From: a virus
Virus record (IMG/VR): IMGVR_UViG_3300025669_002088
Span: 61,742 to 125,741 of that record
Strand: one strand, 5' to 3'
Length of the DNA stretch: 64,000 bases
Shown here: piece by piece, positions 48,401 through 57,419 of the stretch
Layout: the number at the start of each line of letters is the position of its first letter
How positions within the stretch are numbered: position 1 is the first letter of the stretch
Notes under the pieces: generated by a model
The model's input: the letters and a program-made list of their open reading frames with translations, nothing else
What the model was told of the DNA's origin: nothing
Database searches by the model: none
Made by a program: the position numbers and the translations under genes

Positions 48401-49643
48401 TAAGAGGAGACGTCCAAGGATGTCTGGGACTGTTACCGGTAGACTTTGAAACCCGGATCATCCGACTACTCGGACGATCAGCCATGAAACGGAAACTAGC
48501 AGTCCTAGACTTTACAGTCCCAGCATACTCCTTGTAACCAAGTGCCTTTAGACACCGAACAAAGTCATCCAGTATCTCAGGGTTCCCATTAGTAAAGGAA
48601 ATGTCATCCTTGATGTGCCCATCCCCTAACAAATAACCAATGAGTGCGATCTCTTCATCCGAGAAGGGTGACAGCAGAGTGCACCCCGGCATCCCCCCCG
48701 GCATTGCAACCCAAGAACCCGGTTGGAGATCCTCAGCGTTAATCCAACCCTCAGGTGTCAGGAACGGGTGATTCCCGGAAACCCTGATTTGCCTACCCGA
48801 TTTGGATGTGATCCGAAAAATGGGTCGCACACCACTTTGAACAACGGTACTTGCTTGTCCTCGTGTTATTTCCCAGCTTTTCTCATCCAGAGTATGCACA
48901 AGGGGGGCGTGTCCCAAGGTATACAGATCAAAAACGGTATGAAGTTTTCCTGTGGCAAGATCAAAAATACGGGTGTCTCCCGCTACACACTTGAGCCCGC
49001 CTGTAAAAGCGGCGTGAACCCACAACTCGTGCCGCTTGGCTCCATTCAGTGCCGTATCCATCTGGAAGATGCCTGTATGCTGGCCAACTCCCGCACGAGG
49101 ATTCTCAGCGATCTTTTTGTACTCGGCCTGGAAATCTGTACCGTCCCTGGTGACCTCCCCGCTGAGTTTCCCACCCAACGTGGGGGCCACGATGTCGTGG
49201 CTCTTGTCCAGGATGTACTTGATGGCAGCGGCGGGGCCTTTGAGCTTGAGGACTTCTTTACCAGAACGAAACTCCCGTCCTACACGGACAATATCCGCAG
49301 CATCCTGGAGCACTTCTCCGACCAAACGGATCCGACGTTCCTCGGCCAGATCCGTCACCCTGGTGATGAAATCCCCTCGGGTGATCACCTGGAGACTGCT
49401 CAGGTGAGCCAGCCTCTTGACGATCTCGTCCTCCCGAAGCTGTTCAAAGTGATGGCGGACTGAAAGGTTGTCCGGTACGTGGTTGTGCATCCTGACAAAG
49501 TCTTGGACGTGCCGCCACAGCACCTGATCTTCGTTGGTATTGAATTCCAACCCTGAGGAGCGGAGTACGAAGTAGTTATCGTACAATTCTTTTCTAGGGT
49601 CGCCAGAACCGACCATAAAACAGGAACGGAGAAGAACCTTCAT
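45486..49643 (-). CDS. DnaB-type replicative helicase with two inteins
   Basis: The 1385-residue precursor keeps a DnaB-like N-terminal helical domain and RecA motor. The P-loop is F-T-G-G-L-K-S-T (split by intein 1), Walker B is L-V-F-V-D-H-A-G, motif H3 includes V-V-A-L-F-Q-I-N, and motif H4 is N-E-C-E-R-S-A-D-V-V (split by intein 2). The spliced protein would have about 524 residues, close to normal DnaB. It unwinds DNA ahead of the polymerase. It overlaps the loader-like gene by ATGA, and the methyltransferase array begins 11 nt after its stop. Confidence 0.9.
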   Translation of the reverse strand: MKVLLRSCFMVGSGDPRKELYDNYFVLRSSGLEFNTNEDQVLWRHVQDFVRMHNHVPDNLSVRHHFEQLREDEIVKRLAHLSSLQVITRGDFITRVTDLAEERRIRLVGEVLQDAADIVRVGREFRSGKEVLKLKGPAAAIKYILDKSHDIVAPTLGGKLSGEVTRDGTDFQAEYKKIAENPRAGVGQHTGIFQMDTALNGAKRHELWVHAAFTGGLKCVAGDTRIFDLATGKLHTVFDLYTLGHAPLVHTLDEKSWEITRGQASTVVQSGVRPIFRITSKSGRQIRVSGNHPFLTPEGWINAEDLQPGSWVAMPGGMPGCTLLSPFSDEEIALIGYLLGDGHIKDDISFTNGNPEILDDFVRCLKALGYKEYAGTVKSRTASFRFMADRPSSRMIRVSKSTGNSPRHPWTSPLRLTLERLGLWGCTSGDKHIPLEMWQMTDKQVWVLLAALWAADGTVRTETSGRGRRPRPKAHYTTKSRRLAWDIQALLQRVGVSSTIAPINVLYQGEYRRYWTLLVTTNEGKRQFLSHVRIAGKGAFVKEALAAVSSNEGTDWVPPALLSEIDDSVRAKTRQGGWHYARHAKRKGAIQRDTAVRLALASANPIALKKVQSTIHWDRLVEIVPDGGEMTYDLSVPGTANFVANGFIVHNSTLMLNWAYNQAIWYKWNSLIFSLEMPYQQCRRLLYSMHSFHRKFDAIRHKMGLQKDPTSAVGLPYVNIRDGTLAEWHPEAEKFLEDFVIPDMNGIPVIKTKDPETGQPWFCDYGRIHIEVADPEKSDFTVIDMRQKAELLFSQDPFSLVFVDHAGLMAPRKWVSSTTDRLNEVIRDLKRMAMSFNKGQGLPVVALFQINREGYRSAMKSKDKGGVARYDLTHLSYSNECCKSLTLLRFARGAFPIREAVVGDRVWSNTGWKDVLGVYPQGDRPIWCVQTDRGSKLECTADHRVRVFREEQLEWEQVENLKPGDWLLGSRGGSFPEVTPVLPESWGNTVSLSDDLAYLLGAWHGDGSVRPHGVAFTENRKEVTIERLLINSLERVHGAKKVACYHYASRPGSFDMELYDASFKRWFEDLAEKRCVAVPRIVREASQQSVIFFLKGLFDTDGWINNRGIIGVSSKTDSLLRQVQLLFQAMGIDSHLSSRQQKLEVTNKSYTVWTLRIRGWESCCSFVRLVGFSEPWKQERAMKRLNTVPKRKRSDQVYPFPKMFRALVKRHLPYRLVKDGTVRRSLYNQVHRVKQRGVVPEDTVRYVLDVLHRRGVQDEDATFLQQMLDNWHVLQVVACDPTGEIAPVYDLEVGGDHEYQTGPLLSHNCERSADVVTASWIDEELSKANRVQFQCLKSRDQKPFEMFNARVEWPCRRLLTSSDPVMSAQQQESVGNQLDKIKKLD
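45720..47003 (-). other. Intein 2 of the DnaB-type helicase (H4 site)
   Basis: This 428-residue intein begins at Cys881 after Y-S-N-E and ends L-L-S-H-N before C-E-R-S-A-D. It contains T-A-D-H-R-V, L-L-G-A-W-H-G-D-G and L-K-G-L-F-D-T-D-G endonuclease motifs, and V-Y-D-L-E-V. Excision restores motif H4. Confidence 0.92.
47691..48989 (-). other. Intein 1 of the DnaB-type helicase (P-loop site)
   Basis: This 433-residue intein begins at Cys219 after G-G-L-K and ends V-H-N before S-T-L. It contains G-N-H-P-F-L (splicing block), the endonuclease motifs L-I-G-Y-L-L-G-D-G and A-L-W-A-A-D-G, and Y-D-L-S-V-P near the end. Excision restores the ATP-binding loop. Confidence 0.92.
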
Positions 49644-50560
49644 CGCTTTTTACCCCACTTGTTCTTCTTCTCCGGGGCATCCCCCTCCGTACCATCCAGC
49701 ATACTGAACGTCCCATTTGCTAAGGGGCTGGGACCAACCACCTTAACAGGTGACCCCCCCGCAACTTCCTCCTCAAAGGCTGCTGCCGTCTCGTCTGCCA
49801 CCTCCTGCATGGGTGGGCGTTTCGTCCGGGATGGGGACCTCGTCGTTGGTACTACCCCAGAGGGGACGCCGGGAACCACAGGGAAGGCCGCATCCGTCTT
49901 CTCAGGCAATGTCAGATTGTCCCACTCGCTCAGGAATTCCCCCACTGAATGACTGTACGAAATGTGCCCTTCCTGCAGGGGATACGAGGGCGAGTCAACC
50001 ACCCAGGTCACCTTGTTGAGGTGCTCCCGGTGCCGCAGGGCCTCCAACAACACCTCGGGCATCGCCTCGTTCCGAGCAGCCTTGACCCCGCACACAAGGA
50101 CCAGAAGGACCGGGGGTTCCACAAGATCTACCAAGGCATCATATCGTTGGATATCAGCCCGCTGTCGCATCTGATCCACGTCAGCGTCCTTGACATCCAG
50201 CTTGTAGGACAACCAGGCATCCATCAGATCCGCATCGGACACCACGAGAAAACCCCAGGTCGGGGGCATTCGAGCAGCGACATGTTTCATGTGACTGCGG
50301 AAAGTAGGGCGAGATCCTGTGATCTTGAGGTTGCTTTCGGTAAGGTCGTCACCTCGAAGAGGGGACTGGTCTACGGGGTCAGCGGACAGGAGGCCCTTCC
50401 ACCCCCTGTTAATGTTCCGAGCTACATCCCGCACCATCACGCAGGGGCACGGTTGTGTCCTGTCTATGGGATGATCCAATCCCATAGACAGAGGGATTAC
50501 TCCACGCCCTTTGCAAATTGGGCAATCAGGAGTTCCATCCCCCTGTGGGTAATCCGTCAT
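49640..50560 (-). CDS. Helicase-loader-like protein with zinc motif
   Basis: This 306-residue protein starts at an ATG behind GGAGG. Residues 10-40 hold C-P-I-C-K-G-R-G...C-P-C, a DnaJ-like zinc-binding pair. Residues 95-205 look like an AAA+/DnaC-related loader core (L-V-V-S-D-A-D-L-M-D-A-W, P-P-V-L-L-V-L-V-C-G, T-W-V-V-D-S-P), but I see no P-loop. The C terminus is a disordered, charged tail. Its position between two helicases in one operon fits a role in loading DnaB. The assignment rests mainly on layout. Confidence 0.65.
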   Translation of the reverse strand: MTDYPQGDGTPDCPICKGRGVIPLSMGLDHPIDRTQPCPCVMVRDVARNINRGWKGLLSADPVDQSPLRGDDLTESNLKITGSRPTFRSHMKHVAARMPPTWGFLVVSDADLMDAWLSYKLDVKDADVDQMRQRADIQRYDALVDLVEPPVLLVLVCGVKAARNEAMPEVLLEALRHREHLNKVTWVVDSPSYPLQEGHISYSHSVGEFLSEWDNLTLPEKTDAAFPVVPGVPSGVVPTTRSPSRTKRPPMQEVADETAAAFEEEVAGGSPVKVVGPSPLANGTFSMLDGTEGDAPEKKNKWGKKR

Positions 50561-53500
50561 GCAGGTCCTCCGCCACCCTGAAGAGTAGACTTCAACTCTG
50601 TGAAAAGGTCCGAGATGTCGTTGTCCGCCGAGATCACGAACTCGTCATCATCTACTCCCTTCAGCCGCTTCCCGAGCACCGCTTCGATGAGAACCATTTT
50701 CCGGTGGAGTGTTTTCATCACGGCGTGGTCAATAGTATCGGTTTCCCCGAAGCCTTTTGCACGGGCCAGCATGTGGATCACATAACAACGGTCGTGGGTC
50801 GATCCGATACGGATCATCCGTCCGATAAGCTGGAGGAAATCGCCCGCTGACCAGGGCGTATCCATACAAATAAGGGCCTTGGCTGCCTGAAGGTTGATCG
50901 ATTCCGCCCCCGCAGCCGTCAAACACACCACACGCACATCCGAGTCGGGGTTCTGGAACTCCTGCATAGCGTCATCACGCTGGGCGGTGTTCTCGTCCCC
51001 TGTGATCCGCACCGTGTTGATTTTGTGCTTCCTGAGACGGGCAACGATGATGTCCACGAACTTTTTGAAGCGGCTGTAAACGATCACCTTCTCGTCTGCA
51101 AGGTCCCCCTCGATCAGGAGGTCCACAAGGGCATCCAGCTTCGGGGACTCGCCCGTGATGCCGATGAGGCCCAGGTCGTTCACGATCTCCTGGTGGTAGA
51201 TCAGGGCCGTGAGCTTGGACGTCTCTTTCTCGGTGACCTTGGTGCCCTCCCCAATCAGAAGAAGATCTCCCTTTGCCTCTATATATTTGTCCTCTTGGGC
51301 CGTTGTTAGATCGACCTCAATGTTACGCATCACCACAACCGGGAGATCCTTGGCCACGGCATGTTTCGGACGCCCCAGGAACACGGGATCAATGAGATCC
51401 CGGAACTCCTTGATCTTGTCCTTGTGGTACCCCACGATAACGGGGATTTGTCGGTTGGACCGGGGGATCTGTTGCATCCGGGTAATGCAGAAATAGAGCA
51501 TGAACTGATTTTTGCTCATCATCCTGCCCCCGGACTGAAACAAACCGGGAGCCACAATCTGATAGATGCCATAGCCCTCCATCAGATTGTTTTTGATCAG
51601 GGTTGCTGTAAGAGCCCAGATCCTGGCTGACTTTGTGGACAGATGACGGCACATCCGATGAACCTGGGTGGCCGGGTTTTTAAACACCGTACAATTCGAA
51701 ACTAACACACCCCCACCAGCAAAGTATCGGTGGTGGTCCTCTACCTCAATATCATAAACGTATTTAATGTGTGGGTTTTTAGGAGACCAACTTTCTTTGG
51801 CTGTAATCCAGTCAGTCACGACACTCTTAGTTGGAGTTAATTCCGTTTCTGCCCACTGTAAAGGACTTTTTCCTGGGAACTTGTACTCCACATCAGGTAA
51901 GGAACCGGGTAGTAGATCCAAGAATTTCTGTGCCTCGTCTTTTGGCAGATACAGATAGGGGTAACTTTTACGAATCCCCGACTTACGGTCAGAGCGTTCC
52001 TTTGTTGTTTTAATCTCAGCCTTCACACCCCATCGCCAATATAACCACCCAGCCAGAAGTTCCTGTTCGTCCCTAGAAAAACCTTGTGTGTGTAAGGTGA
52101 TCGTGTGGGTCGTCTGTCCGTCCTTACACAGATAGGTCTGAATACTTCCGTCATCAGCATACCAAACAGCTAAACCCAAAGGACCAACATGAGTCAACCA
52201 ATCCTTGGTAACTCGTTTCTTTCCCTCTCTCCAAACCCGACCTTGTACCAGGAGAGATGTGACTGCTGCATTCCCATTGACACGAAAGCGCTCAACAGGA
52301 GTTTTTACTCCTGTTTTGGGCTGATACCCAGCGGTGGTGTCATCAATCTTAGAAACCCCTAATGAGGAAAGCACATCTCTTTTAAATCGCAGATACCTTC
52401 CTCTAGACGCTGACTGAACGAAAACCACACCCCACAATTTTCTTTTCGGGAATGAAATACTAGCGTCACCTAACAGGCCACCTAAAATCACCTGCTTCTG
52501 GAACTCCGTGGGTGTCTTACAACAGAGATGTCTAACGGAATGACCCACCCTTAAGTGCTGTACTGATCTCGTGTGCCCCCCAGGAATATACACTTCATGG
52601 TTTGGGGTTACCCGAACACTTTTGGAAAACCGAAATTGTAATTTGACGAGAGCTTTCCGTTTTCCCTTGCAGATGGGAACTTGATGCCAAGCTACAACTC
52701 GTTTCGGTTCTACCTCCCCTGTGTCGGGGTTCTCAGAAAGAACAGTCACTGGCATCCTTTTGGTGACGACTCTACCTATCAGTTCAGTGGTCCCATCCGC
52801 CAACTGTATTGGGGTGAAATAGTCAAAACACTCGTCCGCAATTAGGATGTATTTCTCCCAATCCTGGATGTGCCGAAAATCCTGTAAGGCACTCCGGTAA
52901 CCCATCACGATCACGGTGGGACCATCGGACTCCTCGAACGTCTTCCGAGCCTTTTCCCGTTGCGCCGGGGTGCCCTGACACAAGACAACCTTGATTCCCG
53001 TGGTGAACTTTGAGAACTCCCGGACCCACTGTGGGGCGGAACTCTTCGTAGTTAACACCATTGACTTGAGATTAGGGTCTGACCCCCAAAGGTAACAAAG
53101 AGCACCTATTGCCTCTATTGTGTTGTGATTAATAAAGCCATCTGCCACAAAGGCGTGACTCGGATCATCTACAGCAATGTCCGCCACCATCTGAACGTCT
53201 TCCTCAATGGTTTCCACCGGGTCGTAAAACAGATGCCGGTCACAAACTGCCTTTGTTTGATGATGCGCTTTGGTGGTCTTGGCACCCACCTGGCGGGACA
53301 CCTCCAACAGTCGGCCCATGAATTCGTAAGTAGGACTCCGTCCCCCATTGCGTATGTTGTTCAGGGTTTTTTCGAAAGACACTCCAAACTGTCTGATCCC
53401 ACTGCCCCGTCGAGAGGCATTGCTTCCTGACACAGTCACACGAGCTAGGATCTCTTGCTTGAGTTCCTCTATCAGCTTCCGAGCATGGGGAACAACATCA

Positions 53501-54732
53501 AGATTGACGTTGGGGGAAACATCCGACTGCCCTTTCAACGCTGCTTGTTTTCGAGGGGTCAGGAATCCAATGGCGGTCCCAAACAATTGGGCATCCTTCC
53601 CACAGAGAGTCAATCGCCAATAGGTGTGCTCGTAACCTTTGACTCGTTTTGGACACCGGGAGGCTAGAATTCCGAAACGGAGAAGGAGGAGTTGGACATC
53701 TTGAAGTAACTTTTGAGAAGCACTACTAACTTCAATGACCCCCTCCTTTGAAACAAAACCCTCACTGTCAAAATAGGCTCTGAGGAAGGCACACACGGAA
53801 CTTTGGGTTCCCTGAAAGATCGGCCAGGGCACCTGTTTTACTGCCGACCGACCCTGTACAACCCCTACCCCCTCCAGGTATGCCCGCAAATAAACACTAC
53901 TAATTTGAATCTCCCTATCCTTGTTCTTGGCCCCCCCATTGCCGTCCCAACCCAGAACATCCCGGCAAAGCTGTCGGATGTGCTCATGAGTTTCTGGATT
54001 TAACATCCTATTCTGCGATACATTGAAACCCATTCTAGAGTTAGTCCACCCCTCAGCTACTATGTAGGCTAACAAACAGGCCAGTTCAGGTGAGAGCCTA
54101 TCAGGTACAGTATAGACTGTCGTGTTTGAAGTAAACTGATCTGCTGTCGGTACTGGCACTGACGGTTCAGATGAAGGGAACTCAGAAGAGGACCTGTCTA
54201 AACAGCACTGGTCCCCTACCTGAAGGTGCCTCATCTCAACGAAACCCTCCGTCCCATCAGGATGCCGGACCCACACCGGATGTACTAGCGAACCTGTTGT
54301 TTCATATCCTCGACGGGTTTTAATCCGTTTGATTGGTTTGATCCCCCCGCAATAGAACTTTGACACGGGTGCCCATGCACGTCCAGTCCAAACTCTTGTG
54401 GGTTGGTCCAACGGGTAAAAGCTGTCCGGCAGAAGGTCCCCCTTAGGAGCAAGAGCACCCAACTCTAACAACCCCCTGTTCGTGAGCACCCTGGAGTCTA
54501 GCGTTTTACACTTGCCCAAGCCCGTGTCGTCACCAAGCAGGAATTGCCTCATAGCAACAAGATGTGCGATTCCTTGTATTTGATAATACCGGACAACTAA
54601 GGGCCGTTCCTGCCCATTGAAGTCCGTGAAAGTAGGCTTCAGATGTTTCAGAGGTTTGAGCTTCAGATCCGTCCGGGTGCGAATCTTCTGGAGCAACTGG
54701 TACGGGGATTTTTTTGCCACAGACGTCGCCAT
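50557..54732 (-). CDS. SNF2-family helicase with two inteins
   Basis: The 1391-residue precursor uses an ATG behind AGGAGGG (an in-frame GTG lies two codons upstream). After splicing it has the SF2/SNF2 motifs: Q-x-x-G-I-A-H-L region, P-loop D-D-T-G-L-G-K-T (split by intein 1), L-T-T-K-S-S, D-E-C-T (DEAH-box position, split by intein 2), L-T-A-T, and the C-terminal V-I-V-Y-S-R-F, A-A-G-A-E-S-I-N-L-Q and Q-L-I-G-R-M-I-R-I-G motifs. The spliced length is about 549 residues. Phage SNF2 helicases are implicated in replication or repair. It is the first gene of the long operon. Confidence 0.9.
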   Translation of the reverse strand: MATSVAKKSPYQLLQKIRTRTDLKLKPLKHLKPTFTDFNGQERPLVVRYYQIQGIAHLVAMRQFLLGDDTGLGKCKTLDSRVLTNRGLLELGALAPKGDLLPDSFYPLDQPTRVWTGRAWAPVSKFYCGGIKPIKRIKTRRGYETTGSLVHPVWVRHPDGTEGFVEMRHLQVGDQCCLDRSSSEFPSSEPSVPVPTADQFTSNTTVYTVPDRLSPELACLLAYIVAEGWTNSRMGFNVSQNRMLNPETHEHIRQLCRDVLGWDGNGGAKNKDREIQISSVYLRAYLEGVGVVQGRSAVKQVPWPIFQGTQSSVCAFLRAYFDSEGFVSKEGVIEVSSASQKLLQDVQLLLLRFGILASRCPKRVKGYEHTYWRLTLCGKDAQLFGTAIGFLTPRKQAALKGQSDVSPNVNLDVVPHARKLIEELKQEILARVTVSGSNASRRGSGIRQFGVSFEKTLNNIRNGGRSPTYEFMGRLLEVSRQVGAKTTKAHHQTKAVCDRHLFYDPVETIEEDVQMVADIAVDDPSHAFVADGFINHNTIEAIGALCYLWGSDPNLKSMVLTTKSSAPQWVREFSKFTTGIKVVLCQGTPAQREKARKTFEESDGPTVIVMGYRSALQDFRHIQDWEKYILIADECFDYFTPIQLADGTTELIGRVVTKRMPVTVLSENPDTGEVEPKRVVAWHQVPICKGKRKALVKLQFRFSKSVRVTPNHEVYIPGGHTRSVQHLRVGHSVRHLCCKTPTEFQKQVILGGLLGDASISFPKRKLWGVVFVQSASRGRYLRFKRDVLSSLGVSKIDDTTAGYQPKTGVKTPVERFRVNGNAAVTSLLVQGRVWREGKKRVTKDWLTHVGPLGLAVWYADDGSIQTYLCKDGQTTHTITLHTQGFSRDEQELLAGWLYWRWGVKAEIKTTKERSDRKSGIRKSYPYLYLPKDEAQKFLDLLPGSLPDVEYKFPGKSPLQWAETELTPTKSVVTDWITAKESWSPKNPHIKYVYDIEVEDHHRYFAGGGVLVSNCTVFKNPATQVHRMCRHLSTKSARIWALTATLIKNNLMEGYGIYQIVAPGLFQSGGRMMSKNQFMLYFCITRMQQIPRSNRQIPVIVGYHKDKIKEFRDLIDPVFLGRPKHAVAKDLPVVVMRNIEVDLTTAQEDKYIEAKGDLLLIGEGTKVTEKETSKLTALIYHQEIVNDLGLIGITGESPKLDALVDLLIEGDLADEKVIVYSRFKKFVDIIVARLRKHKINTVRITGDENTAQRDDAMQEFQNPDSDVRVVCLTAAGAESINLQAAKALICMDTPWSAGDFLQLIGRMIRIGSTHDRCYVIHMLARAKGFGETDTIDHAVMKTLHRKMVLIEAVLGKRLKGVDDDEFVISADNDISDLFTELKSTLQGGGGPA
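51694..52830 (-). other. Intein 2 of the SNF2 helicase (Walker B site)
   Basis: This 379-residue intein begins with Cys after I-A-D-E and ends V-L-V-S-N before C-T-V-F. It contains T-P-N-H-E-V (splicing block), L-G-G-L-L-G-D-A-S and V-W-Y-A-D-D-G (endonuclease), and Y-D-I-E-V near the end. It uses a terminal S-N instead of the common H-N. Confidence 0.9.
53122..54510 (-). other. Intein 1 of the SNF2 helicase (P-loop site)
   Basis: This 463-residue intein begins at Cys after D-T-G-L-G-K and ends I-N-H-N before T-I-E-A. Endonuclease motifs are L-L-A-Y-I-V-A-E-G (first, weak) and L-R-A-Y-F-D-S-E-G. The first LAGLIDADG has lost its Asp (A-E-G), so cutting activity may be altered. Confidence 0.9.
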
Positions 54733-54776
54733 CGGCACCTCCCTCCTGTACTACTCAACCGGGAACGAAAAAGGAG

Positions 54777-55376
54777 CTAGAGGAGGGTAGAAAACACCTG
54801 TAAAAGGAAATGACCATCGGGGAAAGCGTTTGGGTACTTACGGATCGCCATTTCAAAGACCGCACTGACCATCCGTTCATCCAATCCCGGTGTTGCCCTG
54901 AGAACTGCCGCCGTGTGATTCTGTACCAACTTGAGGTACTCCTTCTTCAGGGATGTCCGGAAAACCGTGCTCCCCCAGGTAGCCAACTGAAGGAGCAACT
55001 TGTCCAGGTTCTGTTCCGCAGGCGAGGGGGGCGTTTTTAGACCATCAGTGTAGGTCGGTGTGTTCCCTGATCGGGAAAGGATGCTGCGGAGCACCTCCAG
55101 CGCTTCCCTTTTGTCACGGGACATTGATGGCCATTCCCGTGACCGTTCCATTAGGATAAAAAACACGTACTGCAAATAGGGAATGAGTCCTACTTTGCCT
55201 GCCTCTAGTGTCACCTGACGAATGATCTCTTTGCTTCGGTGTAGCAATGCCTTGTTGATGTCCTTGGCCAGGCCCGACATGGTATCCAGGTACTTGGGCC
55301 TTGGCTTGTCTGCCGGGTGCCCATACAAAAGCTCATACACTCTATCCCAGTTTACCGATGCGTTTCGCTCAGTCAT
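54777..55376 (-). CDS. Unknown helical protein
   Basis: This 199-residue protein starts at the ATG overlapping the end of the next upstream gene, behind GGAGAA. It is almost entirely helical and charged. No motif or family was recognised. A -10-like GAGTAG lies between it and the SNF2 gene, suggesting a new transcript begins after it. Confidence 0.65.
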   Translation of the reverse strand: MTERNASVNWDRVYELLYGHPADKPRPKYLDTMSGLAKDINKALLHRSKEIIRQVTLEAGKVGLIPYLQYVFFILMERSREWPSMSRDKREALEVLRSILSRSGNTPTYTDGLKTPPSPAEQNLDKLLLQLATWGSTVFRTSLKKEYLKLVQNHTAAVLRATPGLDERMVSAVFEMAIRKYPNAFPDGHFLLQVFSTLL

Positions 55377-56130
55377 TACGTTCTCCGATCTCAACGATAA
55401 GTTGGCCTGCACCATCCACAGCCAGGGAGGCCCCCTGCGTTGTTTGTGTGGCCTTGACGCTCCCGGTGGTGTGGATGACCAGCTTACGACCTGGAAGGGC
55501 CAGGTGGCCTATCTGACGGGCTTGACGGGGTGCCTGGGGTGGCTCCATTCGACTGAGATGTTCAAGCATCTGTTGGGAGGACATTGACTTCAACCCCGCA
55601 GCGGTGACCGCCCGGAGCGTCATCGGTCCCACTACCCCGTCTACAGGTCCGCACGAGAAGCCTACTCGGTGAAGCTGGGCCTGAAGGAACCTGTTGTCAG
55701 CCTTGTCCCCTTTCCACGTCCCAATGTCGCACTGTGCGGCTGCACAAAGAGAGGGCCATGCCAGGTGTCCACGTCCCGCTTCCAGGAGGTTATCAAAGAG
55801 AACCTGCCAGGGTCCAAAGTAGTGGAACACAGCGGCACCTTCCCCTTGTTGGGGGTACCGAAGCCAGGGGGTAAAACCCATAGGTACGGCATGACCCCAG
55901 AGGGCCTCCAGGCAGGTCTGATCGTCCGCCTCAGGATGCTCAACCCTGAGTTGCACCTCCCGCCCCGCAGGAGCAAGGGATGCCGCCTCCCAGGGGATGT
56001 CGGCGGACGGACGGATGAGAACAGGTTTCCATTTGTTCTCATCCAGTTGTACGAGAAGCCTTTCCAACGCTTCCACAGTATCCTGGGTTTTCAGGTGACC
56101 CCGGAAATTGACCAGTTTCTTTCGGTACAT
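55369..56130 (-). CDS. Protein with peptidoglycan-binding-like helices
   Basis: In this 253-residue protein, residues 145-180 resemble a PG_binding_1 unit: L-Q-A-Q-L-H-R-V-G-F...G-P-V-D-G-V-V-G-P-M-T-L-R-A-V. This is a three-helix repeat found in cell-wall enzymes. The rest is not recognised; no lytic domain is visible. The C terminus is beta-rich. It may help a virion protein bind the cell wall, or the fold may be used otherwise. Confidence 0.6.
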   Translation of the reverse strand: MYRKKLVNFRGHLKTQDTVEALERLLVQLDENKWKPVLIRPSADIPWEAASLAPAGREVQLRVEHPEADDQTCLEALWGHAVPMGFTPWLRYPQQGEGAAVFHYFGPWQVLFDNLLEAGRGHLAWPSLCAAAQCDIGTWKGDKADNRFLQAQLHRVGFSCGPVDGVVGPMTLRAVTAAGLKSMSSQQMLEHLSRMEPPQAPRQARQIGHLALPGRKLVIHTTGSVKATQTTQGASLAVDGAGQLIVEIGERND

Positions 56131-56207
56131 TAGTGCCCACCTACGTTCACACGGCCTTGGTTATCGTTTCGGCCACAGTCCTAGAGTATCCCCCACGAAA
56201 CACTTGG

Positions 56208-57419
56208 TCAAACGTGTCCAAGTGCGCTTATGTACACCAAACCTTTCGGTCGCCAGAGCAACCGGGTTTTGCTGTAAGCCACAGGGAAAGCGGAATCCCA
56301 TCCTGTACGTAGCGTCAGGCAATGCTCCTTCAGGCTTTGCACGGACCCTATAACAACTCTACGAGTTCGGTGCTTGGCACGCACCAAATCCCAATGTCGA
56401 AATCCCTTACGCTCATTGCACTTCTTCGTCGGATGGTTCTCCCACACCTTGGTTCGACGAGGGATAACTATGTATGCCGTTTTCGTAATTGTCGGTCTGT
56501 AGCTCCGGCACACCATCGCCACAGCATCGAAATCGTGCGCCTTGGGTATGCCTATGGTATTACGCCATAACTTAGTCATCCACCCACAACAGGTGCTCAC
56601 GGCAAGGCCACATGAACGCAGTCCCTCACGCAGGTACTTCTTTCCTGCTTGTAAATGAGCAGGGTAGAGGAACCGCTTGGGTCTGACAATCAGTGCCCAC
56701 AACCCATCGTGAAATTCCTTATGACAAGTTCTACACAAGGTAATACCATTGCTCGGGGAGTTTCCCCCACCCACACTCTTTGGTTTGATGTGATGCGCCT
56801 GGAGCCACTCGGTAAAACCACAACGTGTGCATTTGTAACGGTCCCGCCAGAGTACCTTAGCTCGAAAGTTCCGACCCTCGTACTCTGACTGTTGGAACTC
56901 TATGCCAACCAACTTCCTGCCCGCCGCCATGCTGCTGAGGTCGAATTGCCCCTCTTCAACAACAGCCTTAGTGATGCAGAGAACTTTTCCTAAGTCCTTA
57001 ACTACCCGAAGTATGCTATCCTTCTTCTGTCGAATAGTTGGGGGCAGGAAACCCTTCCTTCCTCGGTTCAAAAACTTGGCTGGGCGATGTCGGAGCTTCC
57101 GATTTCTTCTTGTTCGTCGATACGCTGCCCGTTGTGTCATTTTTCGCTTAACATCCTGACGTAACCGAACAGTACCCCTGAAGACTACTTCCTTGGTGTG
57201 CTCGTTTACCATCGCTATGCCAACGTGTTTCGCTCCATCATCGATACCAACAGTGAAGGCTCCAACCGGATTCTCAACAACACGGACCAGTTGGATCGTA
57301 AAGGGCACCACTTGATGTACCTGGGCACGACCAGCTCGTAGTAGTTTTCTAGAGCGTGCTGGGTGAGTGGGGAGTAACTGCTTCCCGTCAGCGTCAATCA
57401 CAAAGATTTTCTGTGTCAT
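56208..57419 (-). CDS. iscB: IscB, RNA-guided HNH/RuvC nuclease, copy 2
   Basis: This 403-residue protein is very close to copy 1 throughout. The RuvC-I Asp (G-I-D-D-G-A), the Arg-rich helix, E-E-G-Q-F-D, the HNH motif (A-H-H-I-K-P-K-S...H-K-E-F-H) and the RuvC-III A-H-D-F-D-A are all intact. After G-L-V-Y the last residues I-S-A-L-G-H-V come from the flank. Joining them to the interrupted gene upstream gives a continuous frame, so they are probably the original C terminus of that gene. The omegaRNA lies directly upstream. Confidence 0.93.
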   Translation of the reverse strand: MTQKIFVIDADGKQLLPTHPARSRKLLRAGRAQVHQVVPFTIQLVRVVENPVGAFTVGIDDGAKHVGIAMVNEHTKEVVFRGTVRLRQDVKRKMTQRAAYRRTRRNRKLRHRPAKFLNRGRKGFLPPTIRQKKDSILRVVKDLGKVLCITKAVVEEGQFDLSSMAAGRKLVGIEFQQSEYEGRNFRAKVLWRDRYKCTRCGFTEWLQAHHIKPKSVGGGNSPSNGITLCRTCHKEFHDGLWALIVRPKRFLYPAHLQAGKKYLREGLRSCGLAVSTCCGWMTKLWRNTIGIPKAHDFDAVAMVCRSYRPTITKTAYIVIPRRTKVWENHPTKKCNERKGFRHWDLVRAKHRTRRVVIGSVQSLKEHCLTLRTGWDSAFPVAYSKTRLLWRPKGLVYISALGHV

